In this document: in pieces, positions 43,034 through 51,953 of the stretch
How the letters are laid out: every line of letters begins with the position of its first letter
Numbering within the stretch: position 1 is the stretch's first letter
NCBI RefSeq assembly: GCF_014645895.1
Contig: NZ_BMMP01000009.1
Coordinates: 186,001-250,000, forward strand
Direction: 5' to 3'
DNA from: Streptomyces daqingensis
Lineage (GTDB): Bacteria; Actinomycetota; Actinomycetes; Streptomycetales; Streptomycetaceae
Length of the DNA: 64,000 nucleotides
Notes under the pieces: generated by a model
Database searches by the model: none
Told to the model about the DNA's origin: nothing
What the model saw: only the letters and a program-made list of their open reading frames with translations
Program-made: the position numbers and the translations under genes

Positions 43034-45583
43034 TCACTCGCTCTTGATGGCGGCGAGCATGTTCAGCTTCGCCGCACGTCGCGCCGGCCACAGCGCCGCC
43101 AGCATGCCCACGGCGGCCGCCAGCGCCAGGAAGAGGCCGATCCTCTCCCACGGCACCACCAGCGAGTACTGCGGAAGCGAGGACGCGATCAGCTCGCCGG
43201 CCGACCAGCCGAAGAAGACGCCCAGACCGATTCCCAGCACCCCGCCGAAGAGGGAGATCACCAGCGACTCCAGCCGCACCATCCGCTTGACGCCCCGGCG
43301 TTCGAGTCCGATGGCCCGCAGCATGCCGATCTCCTGCGAGCGTTCGAAGACGGACATGGCCAGGGTGTTCACGACTCCTAGGACCGCCACGATCACGGCC
43401 ATCGCCAGCAGCCCGTAGAGCATGTTGAGCATCAGCGTGAAGATCTCGGCGATGGACTCGGAGAGATCCTCCCTGTCCTGGACGAGGATCGCCGGGTTGT
43501 TGCCGAGAGCCTTCTCCAGCGAGGACTTGGCCGACTCGCTCGCGCCGTCCGCCGTCTTGACCATCACCTGCATGCTCGTGATGCGTTCCATGTGCGGATC
43601 GAGAGTGCCGGTGTCCAGCAGCATGCCCTGCAGCATCTCGTTGCCCTTGTAGACGCCAGAGACGGTCAGCGTCCCCTTCTTGCCGTCCTCGTAGACCACC
43701 GGGAAGGCCGAGCCGACCTTCCACTTCCTGCTGTCGGCCGTCTTCTTGTCGACGACGACCTTGTCGCCGGTGAGGCCGTCGAAGCTGCCGGAGGTGAAGT
43801 CGAGATCGGTGAGCTCACCGATGGTCTCGCCGTTCACGCCGGTCATGTACTCGACTTCCTTGCCCACGCGGGCAGGGGAGTTGCGCATCGGGCTCGACGC
43901 CGTGATCTGGCCGTCCCGCTCCAGCTTCTTCTCCACCTGCGGTGCGAGCGGCGTGAAGTTGGCCATGCTGATGGTGTAGTCGGCCTTGAACGACTGGGTC
44001 GCCATCTTGTCGATGGCTTCCTGCACGCTGCCCGCGATCACGGTCATGCCCGTGATGAGGGTCAGGCCGATCATCAGCGCCGAGGCGGTCGCGGCCGTAC
44101 GGCGCGGGTTGCGCACCGAGTTCTGGCGGGCCAGCTTCCCCGAGACCCCGAAGACGCGCATCAGGGGAGCGGCCGCAGCGATGACGGGACGCGAGAGCAG
44201 AGGCGTCAGCACGAACATGCCGATCAGCAGCACGGCGGCGCCGAGCCCCATGGGCAGGTCGCCCTCGCCGGCGCTGTCGAGCGTCGCCGCGTACAGCACG
44301 AGTGCCGTGCCCGCGGCTGCGAAGAGCGCCCCGATCGAGTTGCGCACGACGAGGGAACGCACGGTGGCGGTGGCGTGGACGCTGCTCATGGCCGCCACCG
44401 GCGGGATCTTCGCGGCACGCCGGGCCGGCAGCCACGCCGCGAGCACGGTGACCACGATGCCGGTGACGAGCGACGTGACGACGGCCGAACTGTCCACGAC
44501 GAGCGGCCCGTCGGGGACCGTTGCGCCGATCTCGCCCATCAGCGAACGCAGCGCCGCCCCGATCCCGACGCCTGCCGCGAGACCCGCGACGGCCGCGACG
44601 GTCCCCACCACGAGCGCCTCGATGAGGACGGAGCGGGTCACCTGCCGCCGGCTCGCACCGACCGCCCGCAGCAGAGCCAGCTCCTTGGTGCGCTGGGTGA
44701 CGAGCATCGTGAAGGTGTTGGCGATGATGAAGATGCCGACGAACAGCGAGATCCCGGCGAAGACCAGCATGCCGGTCTGCATGCCGCTCATGCTCTTCTC
44801 GATCGCCTTCGACTGCTCGGAGGCGAGCTTCTTCCCGGTGACGGCCTCGGCGCCGTCGGGAAGGATCTTCTGCGCCTGCGACTTCAGCTCCGCCTGCGAC
44901 GTGCCGGCGGCGGCTTCGAGCGTCACCTGGTCGTACTGGCCGGGTGCGGAGAAGAGACGCTGGGCGGTGGAGGTGTCGAAGAGGACGAGTGTGCCGCCCG
45001 CCGCCACGTTGCCGTCGTCGGTGGTGAAGACGCCCACGACGCGGTCCTTGCGGACGGGGCCGTCGATGGACAGGCGCGCGGTGTCGCCCACCTTGTAGCC
45101 GGTGCGCTCAGCGGTCTTCTGGTCGAGGGCGATCTCACCGCCGCGCTGCGGCGCCCGGCCCTCGCTCATGGGGTAGCGGGCGTCCTTGCCCTTCTCGCCG
45201 GGGCCGGCGTAGTAGTTGGCGCCCGTGGACTGCCAGCCCTCGCCGACGAGCTTGCCGTCCTTGCCGGCCAGCGCGGCGAACCCGGAGACGGAGCCGGTCA
45301 CGGTGGAGGCGCCGGGCAGGTCGCGCGCCTTGTCCAGCGTCGCCTGGGAGAGGCGGGTCTGCTTGCCGGGCGCTCCCCTGCCCGACTCCTTGCCGCCGGA
45401 GGGCTCGAGGGCGAGGTCGACGTTGCTGAAGCCCTTCTCGGAACTCTTCTGGTAGGCGTCGGAGATGGTCGAGGTGAAGACCAGAGTGCCGGAGACGAAG
45501 GCCACGCCGAGCAGCACGGCGAGCACGGTCATCAGCAGCCGGGCCTTGTGCGCGAAGACGTTGCGCAAGGCGGTACGGAGCAT
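43034..45583 (-). CDS. ABC transporter permease, FtsX/MacB family (second copy)
   Basis: An 849-residue double-FtsX permease, paralogous to the one at 15215-17791. It has the same start (LRTALRNVFAHKARLLMTVL against LKASLRNFLAHKGRMALSAV), the same two FtsX blocks with RTKELALLRAVGASRRQV and RSQEIGMLRAIG, and nearly equal length. Extracellular regions differ, suggesting different substrates. Its ATPase lies upstream with a 218-bp gap rather than an overlap, so the permease may have its own ribosome site or promoter (only a weak CCAGGAC precedes the ATG). Confidence 0.9.
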   Translation of the reverse strand: MLRTALRNVFAHKARLLMTVLAVLLGVAFVSGTLVFTSTISDAYQKSSEKGFSNVDLALEPSGGKESGRGAPGKQTRLSQATLDKARDLPGASTVTGSVSGFAALAGKDGKLVGEGWQSTGANYYAGPGEKGKDARYPMSEGRAPQRGGEIALDQKTAERTGYKVGDTARLSIDGPVRKDRVVGVFTTDDGNVAAGGTLVLFDTSTAQRLFSAPGQYDQVTLEAAAGTSQAELKSQAQKILPDGAEAVTGKKLASEQSKAIEKSMSGMQTGMLVFAGISLFVGIFIIANTFTMLVTQRTKELALLRAVGASRRQVTRSVLIEALVVGTVAAVAGLAAGVGIGAALRSLMGEIGATVPDGPLVVDSSAVVTSLVTGIVVTVLAAWLPARRAAKIPPVAAMSSVHATATVRSLVVRNSIGALFAAAGTALVLYAATLDSAGEGDLPMGLGAAVLLIGMFVLTPLLSRPVIAAAAPLMRVFGVSGKLARQNSVRNPRRTAATASALMIGLTLITGMTVIAGSVQEAIDKMATQSFKADYTISMANFTPLAPQVEKKLERDGQITASSPMRNSPARVGKEVEYMTGVNGETIGELTDLDFTSGSFDGLTGDKVVVDKKTADSRKWKVGSAFPVVYEDGKKGTLTVSGVYKGNEMLQGMLLDTGTLDPHMERITSMQVMVKTADGASESAKSSLEKALGNNPAILVQDREDLSESIAEIFTLMLNMLYGLLAMAVIVAVLGVVNTLAMSVFERSQEIGMLRAIGLERRGVKRMVRLESLVISLFGGVLGIGLGVFFGWSAGELIASSLPQYSLVVPWERIGLFLALAAAVGMLAALWPARRAAKLNMLAAIKSE

Positions 45584-45801
45584 CGGTGAGTCCTGGAAGT
45601 GAGAGGTGCCCGTCCGGGTCGTGGACGCGGACAGGTGTCGGTGGGTGTGTGCGGGCAGGCCGTCTCGAGGGCGCGCCCCGTCGCGTGGCGTGCCCTGCCA
45701 AGTGGACTGTCCTGGTGGCGGGTTCGCGGGACGGGATGCCTCGGCGCGGACGGCCCGCCGTCTGCGGACCGCCCGAGAGCCGTCCCGTCAGATCCGGCCG
45801 G

Positions 45802-46590
45802 TCAGCTCGTCCGTACCCTCGAGTCGAGGCTCTTCATCCGCTCGAGGACGGACTCGGCCGTCGGCCCGAACATGTCGTCGACGATGCGGCCGTCGGCGAG
45901 GAAGATGACACGGTCCGCGTAGGAGGCGGCGACGGGGTCGTGGGTGACCATGACGATCGTCTGGCCAAGTTCGCGTACCGAGTTGCGCAGGAAGCCCAGG
46001 ACTTCCGCGCCGGAACGGGAGTCGAGGTTGCCGGTCGGCTCGTCACCGAAGATGATCTCCGGCCTGCTCGCGAGGGCGCGGGCCACCGCGACGCGCTGCT
46101 GCTGGCCGCCGGAGAGCTCGCTCGGACGGTGCTTGAGGCGCCCGGAGAGACCGACGGTCTCGATGACGCGGTCCAGCCACGCCTTGTCGGGCTTCTGGCC
46201 GGCGATGTCCAGGGGGAGGGTGATGTTCTCCAGGGCGTTGAGCGTCGGCAGCAGGTTGTACGCCTGGAAGATGAAGCCGATCCGGTCGCGGCGCAGCTGC
46301 GTGAGCTTCTTGTCCTTGAGCTTGGTCAGGTCAGTGCCGCCGATGAGGGCGCTGCCGCCGGAGACGGTGTCCAGCCCGGCCATGCAGTGCATCAGCGTCG
46401 ATTTGCCGGAGCCCGACGGCCCCATGATGGCGGTGAATTCGGCCTTCCGGAATTCGACCGAAACATGGTCCAGGGCGACCACCTTGGTCTCCCCCTGTCC
46501 GTAGACCTTGGTGAGATCTGTGGCGCGCGCGGCGGCGACGCCGGCGGGCGCGGGTGCGGTCGCGTCGACGCCTGTGTAGGTGGTGGTCAC
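45802..46590 (-). CDS. ABC transporter ATPase, MacB/LolD family (second copy)
   Basis: A 262-residue ATPase with Walker A MGPSGSGKST, signature LSGGQQQR and Walker B IIFGDEPTGNLDS. Highly similar to the ATPase at 14406-15218 along its full length apart from the first ~25 residues. GTG start with AGGAG upstream. Serves the FtsX permease downstream. Confidence 0.92.
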   Translation of the reverse strand: MTTTYTGVDATAPAPAGVAAARATDLTKVYGQGETKVVALDHVSVEFRKAEFTAIMGPSGSGKSTLMHCMAGLDTVSGGSALIGGTDLTKLKDKKLTQLRRDRIGFIFQAYNLLPTLNALENITLPLDIAGQKPDKAWLDRVIETVGLSGRLKHRPSELSGGQQQRVAVARALASRPEIIFGDEPTGNLDSRSGAEVLGFLRNSVRELGQTIVMVTHDPVAASYADRVIFLADGRIVDDMFGPTAESVLERMKSLDSRVRTS

Positions 46591-47017
46591 GGGACTGTGC
46601 TCCTGTCGGAAGGTATGGCGGATCGGGACACCTTCATCCTTCCGTGCGGCCCCTGCCTGCGGATCAGCCCCCGTGCCCCTTTCCGGCCCAGCCTTGCGGG
46701 GTACTGCCCGCCCGGGCCGTCATCCCTGGGTATGACGCTCTCCCTGACGGCCGCTTCGGGTGCGGCGGCTCAAGTGGCGGAAGGTGAATTCCAGTGTCCG
46801 GACGGCGACTTTCCGTCATTTCCCGAGCATGCGAAGGGCTCCCCGGGAGGCCCCGAAATGGGGGGCGCGGTACTGACGGCTCGTCAGTTGCCCATAAAAT
46901 AAGACAACATCGGGCCAGCGCCCCGTAGTTGAGGGCGTGACGCTGGATAGGCTCTCCCTGCACCCTGGGGTAGGACCGGCGCGCTCTGCGTAGCGGACGG
47001 CCGGACCTGGAGCCGGT
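46591..47017. other. Intergenic, 427 bp, between the ABC ATPase and bldA
   Basis: No gene. It contains a perfect TetR-type palindrome (46872-46888), followed by the AT-rich CCCATAAAATAAGACAACAT (46891-46910), and further right a GATAGGCT -10-like box (46946-46953), 65 bases before the tRNA. These could be the bldA promoter; a consensus -35 at the right distance is not clear. Confidence 0.5.
46872..46888. promoter_or_regulatory. TetR-type palindrome ACTGACG-GCT-CGTCAGT
   Basis: Perfect 7-bp inverted repeat with a three-base spacer, of the shape recognised by many Streptomyces TetR regulators. No tetR gene is next to it. It lies 282 bp upstream of the ABC ATPase start and 130 bp upstream of bldA, so it could serve either. 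Confidence 0.5.
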
Positions 47018-47104
47018 GCCCGGATGGTGGAATGTAGACACGACGAGCTTAAACCTCGTTGGCCCTCAAGGGCCGTGCCGGTTCAAGTCCGGCTCCGGGC
47101 ACCA
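47018..47104 (+). tRNA. bldA: tRNA-Leu (anticodon UAA), the bldA tRNA
   Basis: Acceptor stem GCCCGGA/TCCGGGC, three-base D-stem GTG/CAC, anticodon stem ACGAG/CTCGT around CTTAAAC (anticodon TAA), long variable arm GGCCC/GGGCC typical of leucine tRNAs, T-arm GCCGG-TTCAAGT-CCGGC, discriminator A and encoded CCA. It reads UUA, the rarest codon in Streptomyces. This tRNA, bldA, gates expression of TTA-containing genes for aerial growth and antibiotic production. I noticed no in-frame TTA in the window's genes, though this was not an exhaustive check. Confidence 0.95.
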
Positions 47105-47924
47105 CCAATCACCTCTCCGACCTGCGCGGACTGTCCCTGTTGGGGCGGGAACACCGTGTGAACGCGCGGTTGTTCTGTGCCACACGCTTCGCCGGCAGCG
47201 GGAGAGCCGGCGCGACGGCGGTCTCCGCAGCGGCCCGGGGGCAGTCCGGGACGGTCGACGACGAGACATCGGCCAGGGTGTTCAACAGGGCCGTCGACGC
47301 GGCGGGCCCGGCCGGCCGCCACCTCCCTCACCGCGGCCGAGGCCATCACCTCTCTCACCGCGGCCAAGGGCCAAGTCGGCCCCGTCCGTTGGCGCTGTCC
47401 TGCGCACCCCTCACGTACCACCACCGTGTTCGCCGCCCTCCGGCTCGGTCACCGCCTGGACGGCGCGTCCCGGTCCGTCCGGCCGGGGCGTCCTCCAGGC
47501 CGAGCGAGCGCGTCTCATCGCGCTGATGAGGGACCGGCCACACGGACGCTGCCGGGGTCGTCGTGGCCCTCCTGGTGGTCCCGGAGGCCGTCGAACCGCG
47601 GCACATAGCACTCGCTGTCGGCCGGCTCGCTCCATGGGCGGCACTGCCAGGGGCAGCGCGGCAGGTACCTGCTCCGAATCCCCGTGCCGCAAGCGGAGGC
47701 CCGAGTTCGAATGCGGGCATTCCCTTGATTTGCAGGGCCGCACCGGAGCCTTCATCACAACGTGTCGGTTTTGAATGGCCGTTGATACCTGATCGAATGA
47801 AAGAGGTTGTGAACTGCTGTTGAGGGGCTGGAAGTTCCATATTCTCCTGGTGCACCGCGCCGTTTTTCTCAAAGGCGCCGTGCAGTCCATCACCTCATTC
47901 AGCACAGAAACGAGGCATGACTTC
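47105..47924. other. Gene-free stretch downstream of bldA, 820 bp
   Basis: Frames here are short and overlap without family signatures, so I call no gene. A small internal duplication CTCACCGCGGCC occurs about 47327 and 47358. The stretch may be eroded coding DNA. The last ~150 bases hold the promoter of the lectin-like gene, in a less GC-rich context (AATGAAAGAGGTTGTGAAC). Confidence 0.45.
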
Positions 47925-48440
47925 GTGAAGAGCTCAGCCAACCGGCTTCTTCTCGTCCTGGGCCTGCTCACGGCCCTGCTCGGCGGGTTGACGGCAGGCT
48001 CCGCAACTGCCGCCGAAGGCCCCCGGCACCGCATCGTCAACTACCAGACCAGCGGCAACCTGACGCCGTACTATTACGGCACGAGTGACCGCGACGGAAT
48101 TCAGATCTGGACCGGGAGGGCGCGGTACACCGGCGAGGGCAACCAGTGGACTTTCGAGTCCGTCGGCAACGGTTCCCGCATCATTCGCAATGCGAAGACC
48201 GACAAGTGCCTCAGGCCGGTCAGGTTCGGCAGTGAGACCCGCGTGGAGCAGTGGACGTGCAGCTACACCCCCGAATTCCAGTGGCGGCTGAGGGGTGTGG
48301 GGCTCGAGACCTACAAGATCACTTCGGTCTCCACGGGTGGCGTGCTGACGCCCTTCGCCAACAGGGAACTCACCAGGGTCGTCCTGGAGGAGGACCAGAA
48401 CACCGCCAAGCAGCGCTGGAGCGTCACTCCCCTCTTCTGA
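47925..48440 (+). CDS. Small secreted ricin-type beta-trefoil lectin-like protein
   Basis: A 171-residue exported protein. Signal peptide SANRLLLVLGLLTALLGGLT ending near ATAA. The mature ~140 residues look like one or two beta-trefoil lectin repeats, with KTDKCLRPV and VEQWTCS giving the paired Cys, and FQWRL as the QxW motif; the final QRWSV is another QxW-like element. Such domains bind galactose-type sugars. No catalytic domain is attached. The GTG at 47925 follows GAGG; a longer in-frame start at 47820 would spoil the signal peptide. Confidence 0.72.
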   Translation: MKSSANRLLLVLGLLTALLGGLTAGSATAAEGPRHRIVNYQTSGNLTPYYYGTSDRDGIQIWTGRARYTGEGNQWTFESVGNGSRIIRNAKTDKCLRPVRFGSETRVEQWTCSYTPEFQWRLRGVGLETYKITSVSTGGVLTPFANRELTRVVLEEDQNTAKQRWSVTPLF

Positions 48441-48537
48441 GGCCGATCGAGGGAAGGGTTCGGCGTAGTGACGTAGTGCCTGGGCCCGTGGTGGCCCGTC
48501 AGGCAGCGCTGGAACGTCGCTGAACCAACCCCAGCAT

Positions 48538-48567
48538 GAGGGTCCGTCAGCAAACTGACGGACCCTC
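48538..48567. terminator. Bidirectional terminator
   Basis: Perfect 13-bp stem GAGGGTCCGTCAG/CTGACGGACCCTC with loop CAAA between the convergent lectin-like and phosphatase genes. Confidence 0.85.
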
Positions 48568-48654
48568 TCCGACTGTTCGGGGATCGGGGCGAAGCAGCCG
48601 GGCTCGCCGACCGGGTCGCAAGCCCGGGGAGACCGGACAGTGAGCGGCCGTCCC

Positions 48655-51081
48655 TCAGGGGAGGGCCTGTTCCGTCCAGATCGTCTTGCCGGACGCCGTG
48701 TAGCGGGTGCCCCAGCGCTGGACGATCTGCGCGACGATGAACAGCCCGCGCCCACCCTCGTCGTCGGTGGCGCTGTGCCGCAGGTTCGGCGAGGTGTGCC
48801 CCTTGTCGGACACCTCGCAGTGCAGGCTGCGGTCCCGGATGAGCCGGAGGTAGACCGGACCGGAGGCGTGCCGGACGGCGTTGGTGACGAGTTCGCTGAC
48901 GACGAGTTCGGTCGTGAACGCCAGTTCGTCCAGGCCCCATTCGGCCAGCTGATCCAGCGCGAGCGTGCGGGCGCGCGAGACCGCGCTGGGTTCCGCCTCC
49001 AGCTCCCAGCCGATGACCTGGTCCGCGCCCAGTTCGTGCGTACGGGCCAGCAGCAGGGCCGCGTCGTCGGTGGCGGGCCCGTTGGGCTGGAGCTCGGCGA
49101 GAGCCCGGTCGCACAGCTCCTCCAGGGTGCTCGCCCGGTCGGAGAGGACGTCCTTGAGCTTCGCGACGCCCGTGTCCATGTCGCGGTCGCGGTCCTGCAC
49201 CAGCCCCCCGGTGAACAGGGCGAGGAGACTGCCCTCCGGCAGGGAGATCTCCATCGACTCGAACGGCAGGCCGCCCACGCCGAGCGGCGGGCCCGGCGGG
49301 ATCTCCAGCAGGTCGAACGTCCCGTCGGGATCGACGACGGCGGCGGGCGGGTGGCCCGCGCGGGCCGCGGTGCACACGCGGGACACCGGGTCGTACACGG
49401 CGTACAGGCAGGCGACACCGAGCCCCTCGTCGGCCCCCGGCCCGGCGCCTGCTTCCTGCTCCTCCACCCCCTGCAGGACGAGGTCGTCCATGCGGGAGAG
49501 GAGCTCGTCGGGGGAGAGGTCCAGCCGTGCGAGCGCACGGACAGTGGTGCGCAGCCGGCCCATGGTGGCGGCGGCGTTCATGCCGTGCCCCACGACGTCG
49601 CCGACGACGAGGCCCACACGCGTACCGGAGAGAGCGATGACGTCGAACCAGTCACCGCCGACGCCGAGGCCGATGTCGGCCGGAAGGTAGCGGTGGGCGA
49701 CCTCGACGGCGGACTGTTCGGGAAGGCCCCGGGGCAGCAGGTTCCGCTGCAGCGTGAGCGCCGAGGCCCGCTCGCGCGTGTAGCGGCGGGCGTTGTCGAT
49801 CGACAGTGCGGTACGCGTCGCCAGCTCGTTGGAGAGCGACATCTCGTCGTGGTCGAACGGGGCCGAACTCTCGTCGCGCTGGAAGGTGACGAGCCCCATG
49901 GTCGTGCCCCTCGCGCGCAGCGGTACGGCCAGTGTGGAGTGCATGCCGTTCCTCTCCGGGTGTGCCGACTCGCTCCGCCGGTCGATGATCACGGCCTTAC
50001 GGGAGGAGAGCGCGGCCTGCTGCGGGGAACCGGGCTCGTAGGCGACGCGGAAGGGGCCCCCGGTCGGGGCGTCCTCACCGTCGGCGTCCGAGTACGGGCT
50101 GCCGACGCGTTCCACGACGCGCACGAGGGAGGGCGACTCTCCCTGCGGCCGGGGCTCCTCGCCCTCCAGGACGCCCTCGACCAGGTCGACGGTGACGCTG
50201 TCGGCGAACGCCGGGATGACGACTTCGGCGATCTCGCGGGCCGTTGTGATCATGTCGAGCGTCGTGCCGATGCGGACGCCCGCCCGCACGGTGAGCGCGA
50301 GCCGCTGCTGCGCGCGGTAGCGCTCCGTGATGTCGAGTGCGTCCTCGCAGACGCCGAGCACGTGGCCGTCGGGATCGCGCAGCTGGTAGTACGCGCAGGA
50401 CCAGACGTGTTCGTGCTCGGGGTCGGCCGGCGGGCGCGCCTGGTAGAGGAGGCCGAAGACGGGCTCGCCGGTCTCGATCACCCCGCGCATGACGTCCTCG
50501 AGGGCGCGGGGATACCCCTCGGTGAGCACCTCGCCGCCGTTGTACAGCTCGTCGACGCGCTTCCCGGCGTACTCGCTGAACTTCCGGTCGATCTCGCTCT
50601 CGTACTTGGCGTTGGCCCAGGTCAGCCTGAGCTCCGTGTCGTAGATGCCGAGGCCGATGGGGGACTGCGTCGCCAGGCCGCGGAGCATGGCCTGGTGCGC
50701 CTCCCAGGAGCGCAGCGGCTCCAGCGGCACGGCGGCCATGATCTGCGGTGAGCCGTCCTGGCCGGAGAAGGAGCAGATCGTCGTGGCCACCTCGATCTGG
50801 TGGCCGTCGCGGTGGCGGGCGATGCGGGCCTCGTTGCGGCAGGTGGGGCCGACGGACCGGTCGAGCAGTTCGATCAGCGCGTGTTCGTGGGTCGAGCGGC
50901 CCACCATCAGCGTGTCCACCCGGCGGCCCAGGATCTCGTGCGGCTCGTAACCGAAGAGCTCTTCGGCGGCTTCGCTCCACCCGATGACCATGTTGTCGCT
51001 GTCGAGCAGCGCCGTGGCGGCACTCGTGACGTCGAGTGGCCCACGGAAGTCGATGCTCTCGGCCTCGCTCCACGCGTTCAT
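48655..51081 (-). CDS. PAS-PAS-GAF-PP2C (SpoIIE) phosphatase with C-terminal HATPase kinase domain
   Basis: An 808-residue soluble regulator. Order: PAS (about 17-120, WSEAAEELFGYEPHEILGRR), second PAS (about 135-250), GAF (about 260-440), PP2C/SpoIIE phosphatase (about 455-665, GGDWFDV and VVGDVVGHGMNAA metal motifs), and an RsbW-like HATPase (about 680-805, ELVVSELVTNAVRHA and DEGGRGLFIV). This is the Streptomyces pattern where one protein can both dephosphorylate an anti-anti-sigma factor and bind or phosphorylate it, acting on sigma-B-type sigma factors. No sigma or anti-sigma gene is adjacent, so the target is elsewhere. Confidence 0.9.
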   Translation of the reverse strand: MNAWSEAESIDFRGPLDVTSAATALLDSDNMVIGWSEAAEELFGYEPHEILGRRVDTLMVGRSTHEHALIELLDRSVGPTCRNEARIARHRDGHQIEVATTICSFSGQDGSPQIMAAVPLEPLRSWEAHQAMLRGLATQSPIGLGIYDTELRLTWANAKYESEIDRKFSEYAGKRVDELYNGGEVLTEGYPRALEDVMRGVIETGEPVFGLLYQARPPADPEHEHVWSCAYYQLRDPDGHVLGVCEDALDITERYRAQQRLALTVRAGVRIGTTLDMITTAREIAEVVIPAFADSVTVDLVEGVLEGEEPRPQGESPSLVRVVERVGSPYSDADGEDAPTGGPFRVAYEPGSPQQAALSSRKAVIIDRRSESAHPERNGMHSTLAVPLRARGTTMGLVTFQRDESSAPFDHDEMSLSNELATRTALSIDNARRYTRERASALTLQRNLLPRGLPEQSAVEVAHRYLPADIGLGVGGDWFDVIALSGTRVGLVVGDVVGHGMNAAATMGRLRTTVRALARLDLSPDELLSRMDDLVLQGVEEQEAGAGPGADEGLGVACLYAVYDPVSRVCTAARAGHPPAAVVDPDGTFDLLEIPPGPPLGVGGLPFESMEISLPEGSLLALFTGGLVQDRDRDMDTGVAKLKDVLSDRASTLEELCDRALAELQPNGPATDDAALLLARTHELGADQVIGWELEAEPSAVSRARTLALDQLAEWGLDELAFTTELVVSELVTNAVRHASGPVYLRLIRDRSLHCEVSDKGHTSPNLRHSATDDEGGRGLFIVAQIVQRWGTRYTASGKTIWTEQALP

Positions 51082-51274
51082 GGCACCAATCCAGCCCGCA
51101 TTCGTTTCTTACAGGGTCGATCCAGACGGGACCGGACACAACCGCAGCGGACGCGGGCGGCGTCCTGGAGGGGAGCGGAGGGCCGCGGGGCCGGGAAACC
51201 GGGGCGGACGCGGCTCACCCCTCCCTTGGCCCACCCGTCCCGCGGAGCGCGGCGTCAGGGCCTGTGCCGACCGG

Positions 51275-51619
51275 TCACTGAGGCCCCTGTGGGCCCTGCG
51301 GTCCCTTCGGGTCGCGCCGCCGGCGCCTTACGGAGGACCGCCGCGCGGGTTTCGGCGGAGCCGTCCGCCGGGAGCGGGGGGTGGAGCAATCGGGGCACCA
51401 GTAGCCGATGCCGCGGGTGAAGGTCCAGCCTTGCCGCTCGATGTAGGGCGCCGCTCGCGTGCTGCTGTGCAGGACGTGGGCGAAGAGGTCCTCCTCGATC
51501 GGGGGCGGCGGATCGTCGATCACGAGGTCGAACACCGCGCGCGCGGGACAACCGATGTCGTCGCAGGCCAGGTAGAACCGGACGGGCCCCGGTGCCTCTC
51601 CCTCGGTCATCAGGCTCAT
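51275..51619 (-). CDS. Small conserved Streptomyces protein with a CxxxxC...CxxC pattern
   Basis: A 114-residue protein. The ordered part (about 1-75) has FYLACDDIGCPARAVFDLVI and GYWCPDCSTP, giving four Cys that could bind zinc. The C-terminal ~35 residues are Arg/Pro/Lys-rich, ending in three GPQ repeats. The ATG at 51619 lies seven bases after a TAGCGT -10-like box, so the mRNA is probably leaderless. Function unknown; a nucleic-acid-binding zinc-ribbon is one possibility from the basic tail. Confidence 0.68.
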   Translation of the reverse strand: MSLMTEGEAPGPVRFYLACDDIGCPARAVFDLVIDDPPPPIEEDLFAHVLHSSTRAAPYIERQGWTFTRGIGYWCPDCSTPRSRRTAPPKPARRSSVRRRRRDPKGPQGPQGPQ

Positions 51620-51953
51620 GCCGTCCACGCTAGGCAGTGCGGGGCGGGGCGTGTGCCGGGACGCGGAATGGGGCCGACGCACGTCCTGCGAGCACCGCCT
51701 TTCCGGCCACCCGCCCGGCAGTTGACGGATCGTCGCGGCCGTGGCCCCGGCCCGGACGGACGGCGCGCCCCGGCCGGTGAACCTGTCCCGCGTGCACCCG
51801 TTGTGGAGCAGCGGGGACGGCGGCACGGAGGTCAATCGCCTGTGTCGCGGCCTCGTGAACGCCTCCCGGCGTCACAGGTGGGAGATGCTGAGGCGAAACC
51901 GGACGAACTGCCGGGGCAGCTGCGCGGGCCCCGCCCGAGCGCCGTGGAGTGGC
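51620..51953. other. Intergenic between divergent genes, 334 bp
   Basis: Contains the TAGCGT box of the leftward small gene (about 51627-51632 on the minus strand). An in-frame extension of the rightward transporter gene runs through part of it but lacks a ribosome site. Nothing else recognised. Confidence 0.4.

Noticed and set aside
47699..47718. A T-loop-like GTTCGAAT downstream of bldA, considered as a tRNA fragment or attachment-site remnant
   Set aside because: The flanking bases do not form a proper T-stem, and it does not match the 3' end of bldA or tRNA-Gln.
47105..47820. Overlapping frames after bldA considered as a gene or pseudogene
   Set aside because: No family signature in any frame, no ribosome site, and no alignable conserved segment; only a general impression of eroded coding DNA.
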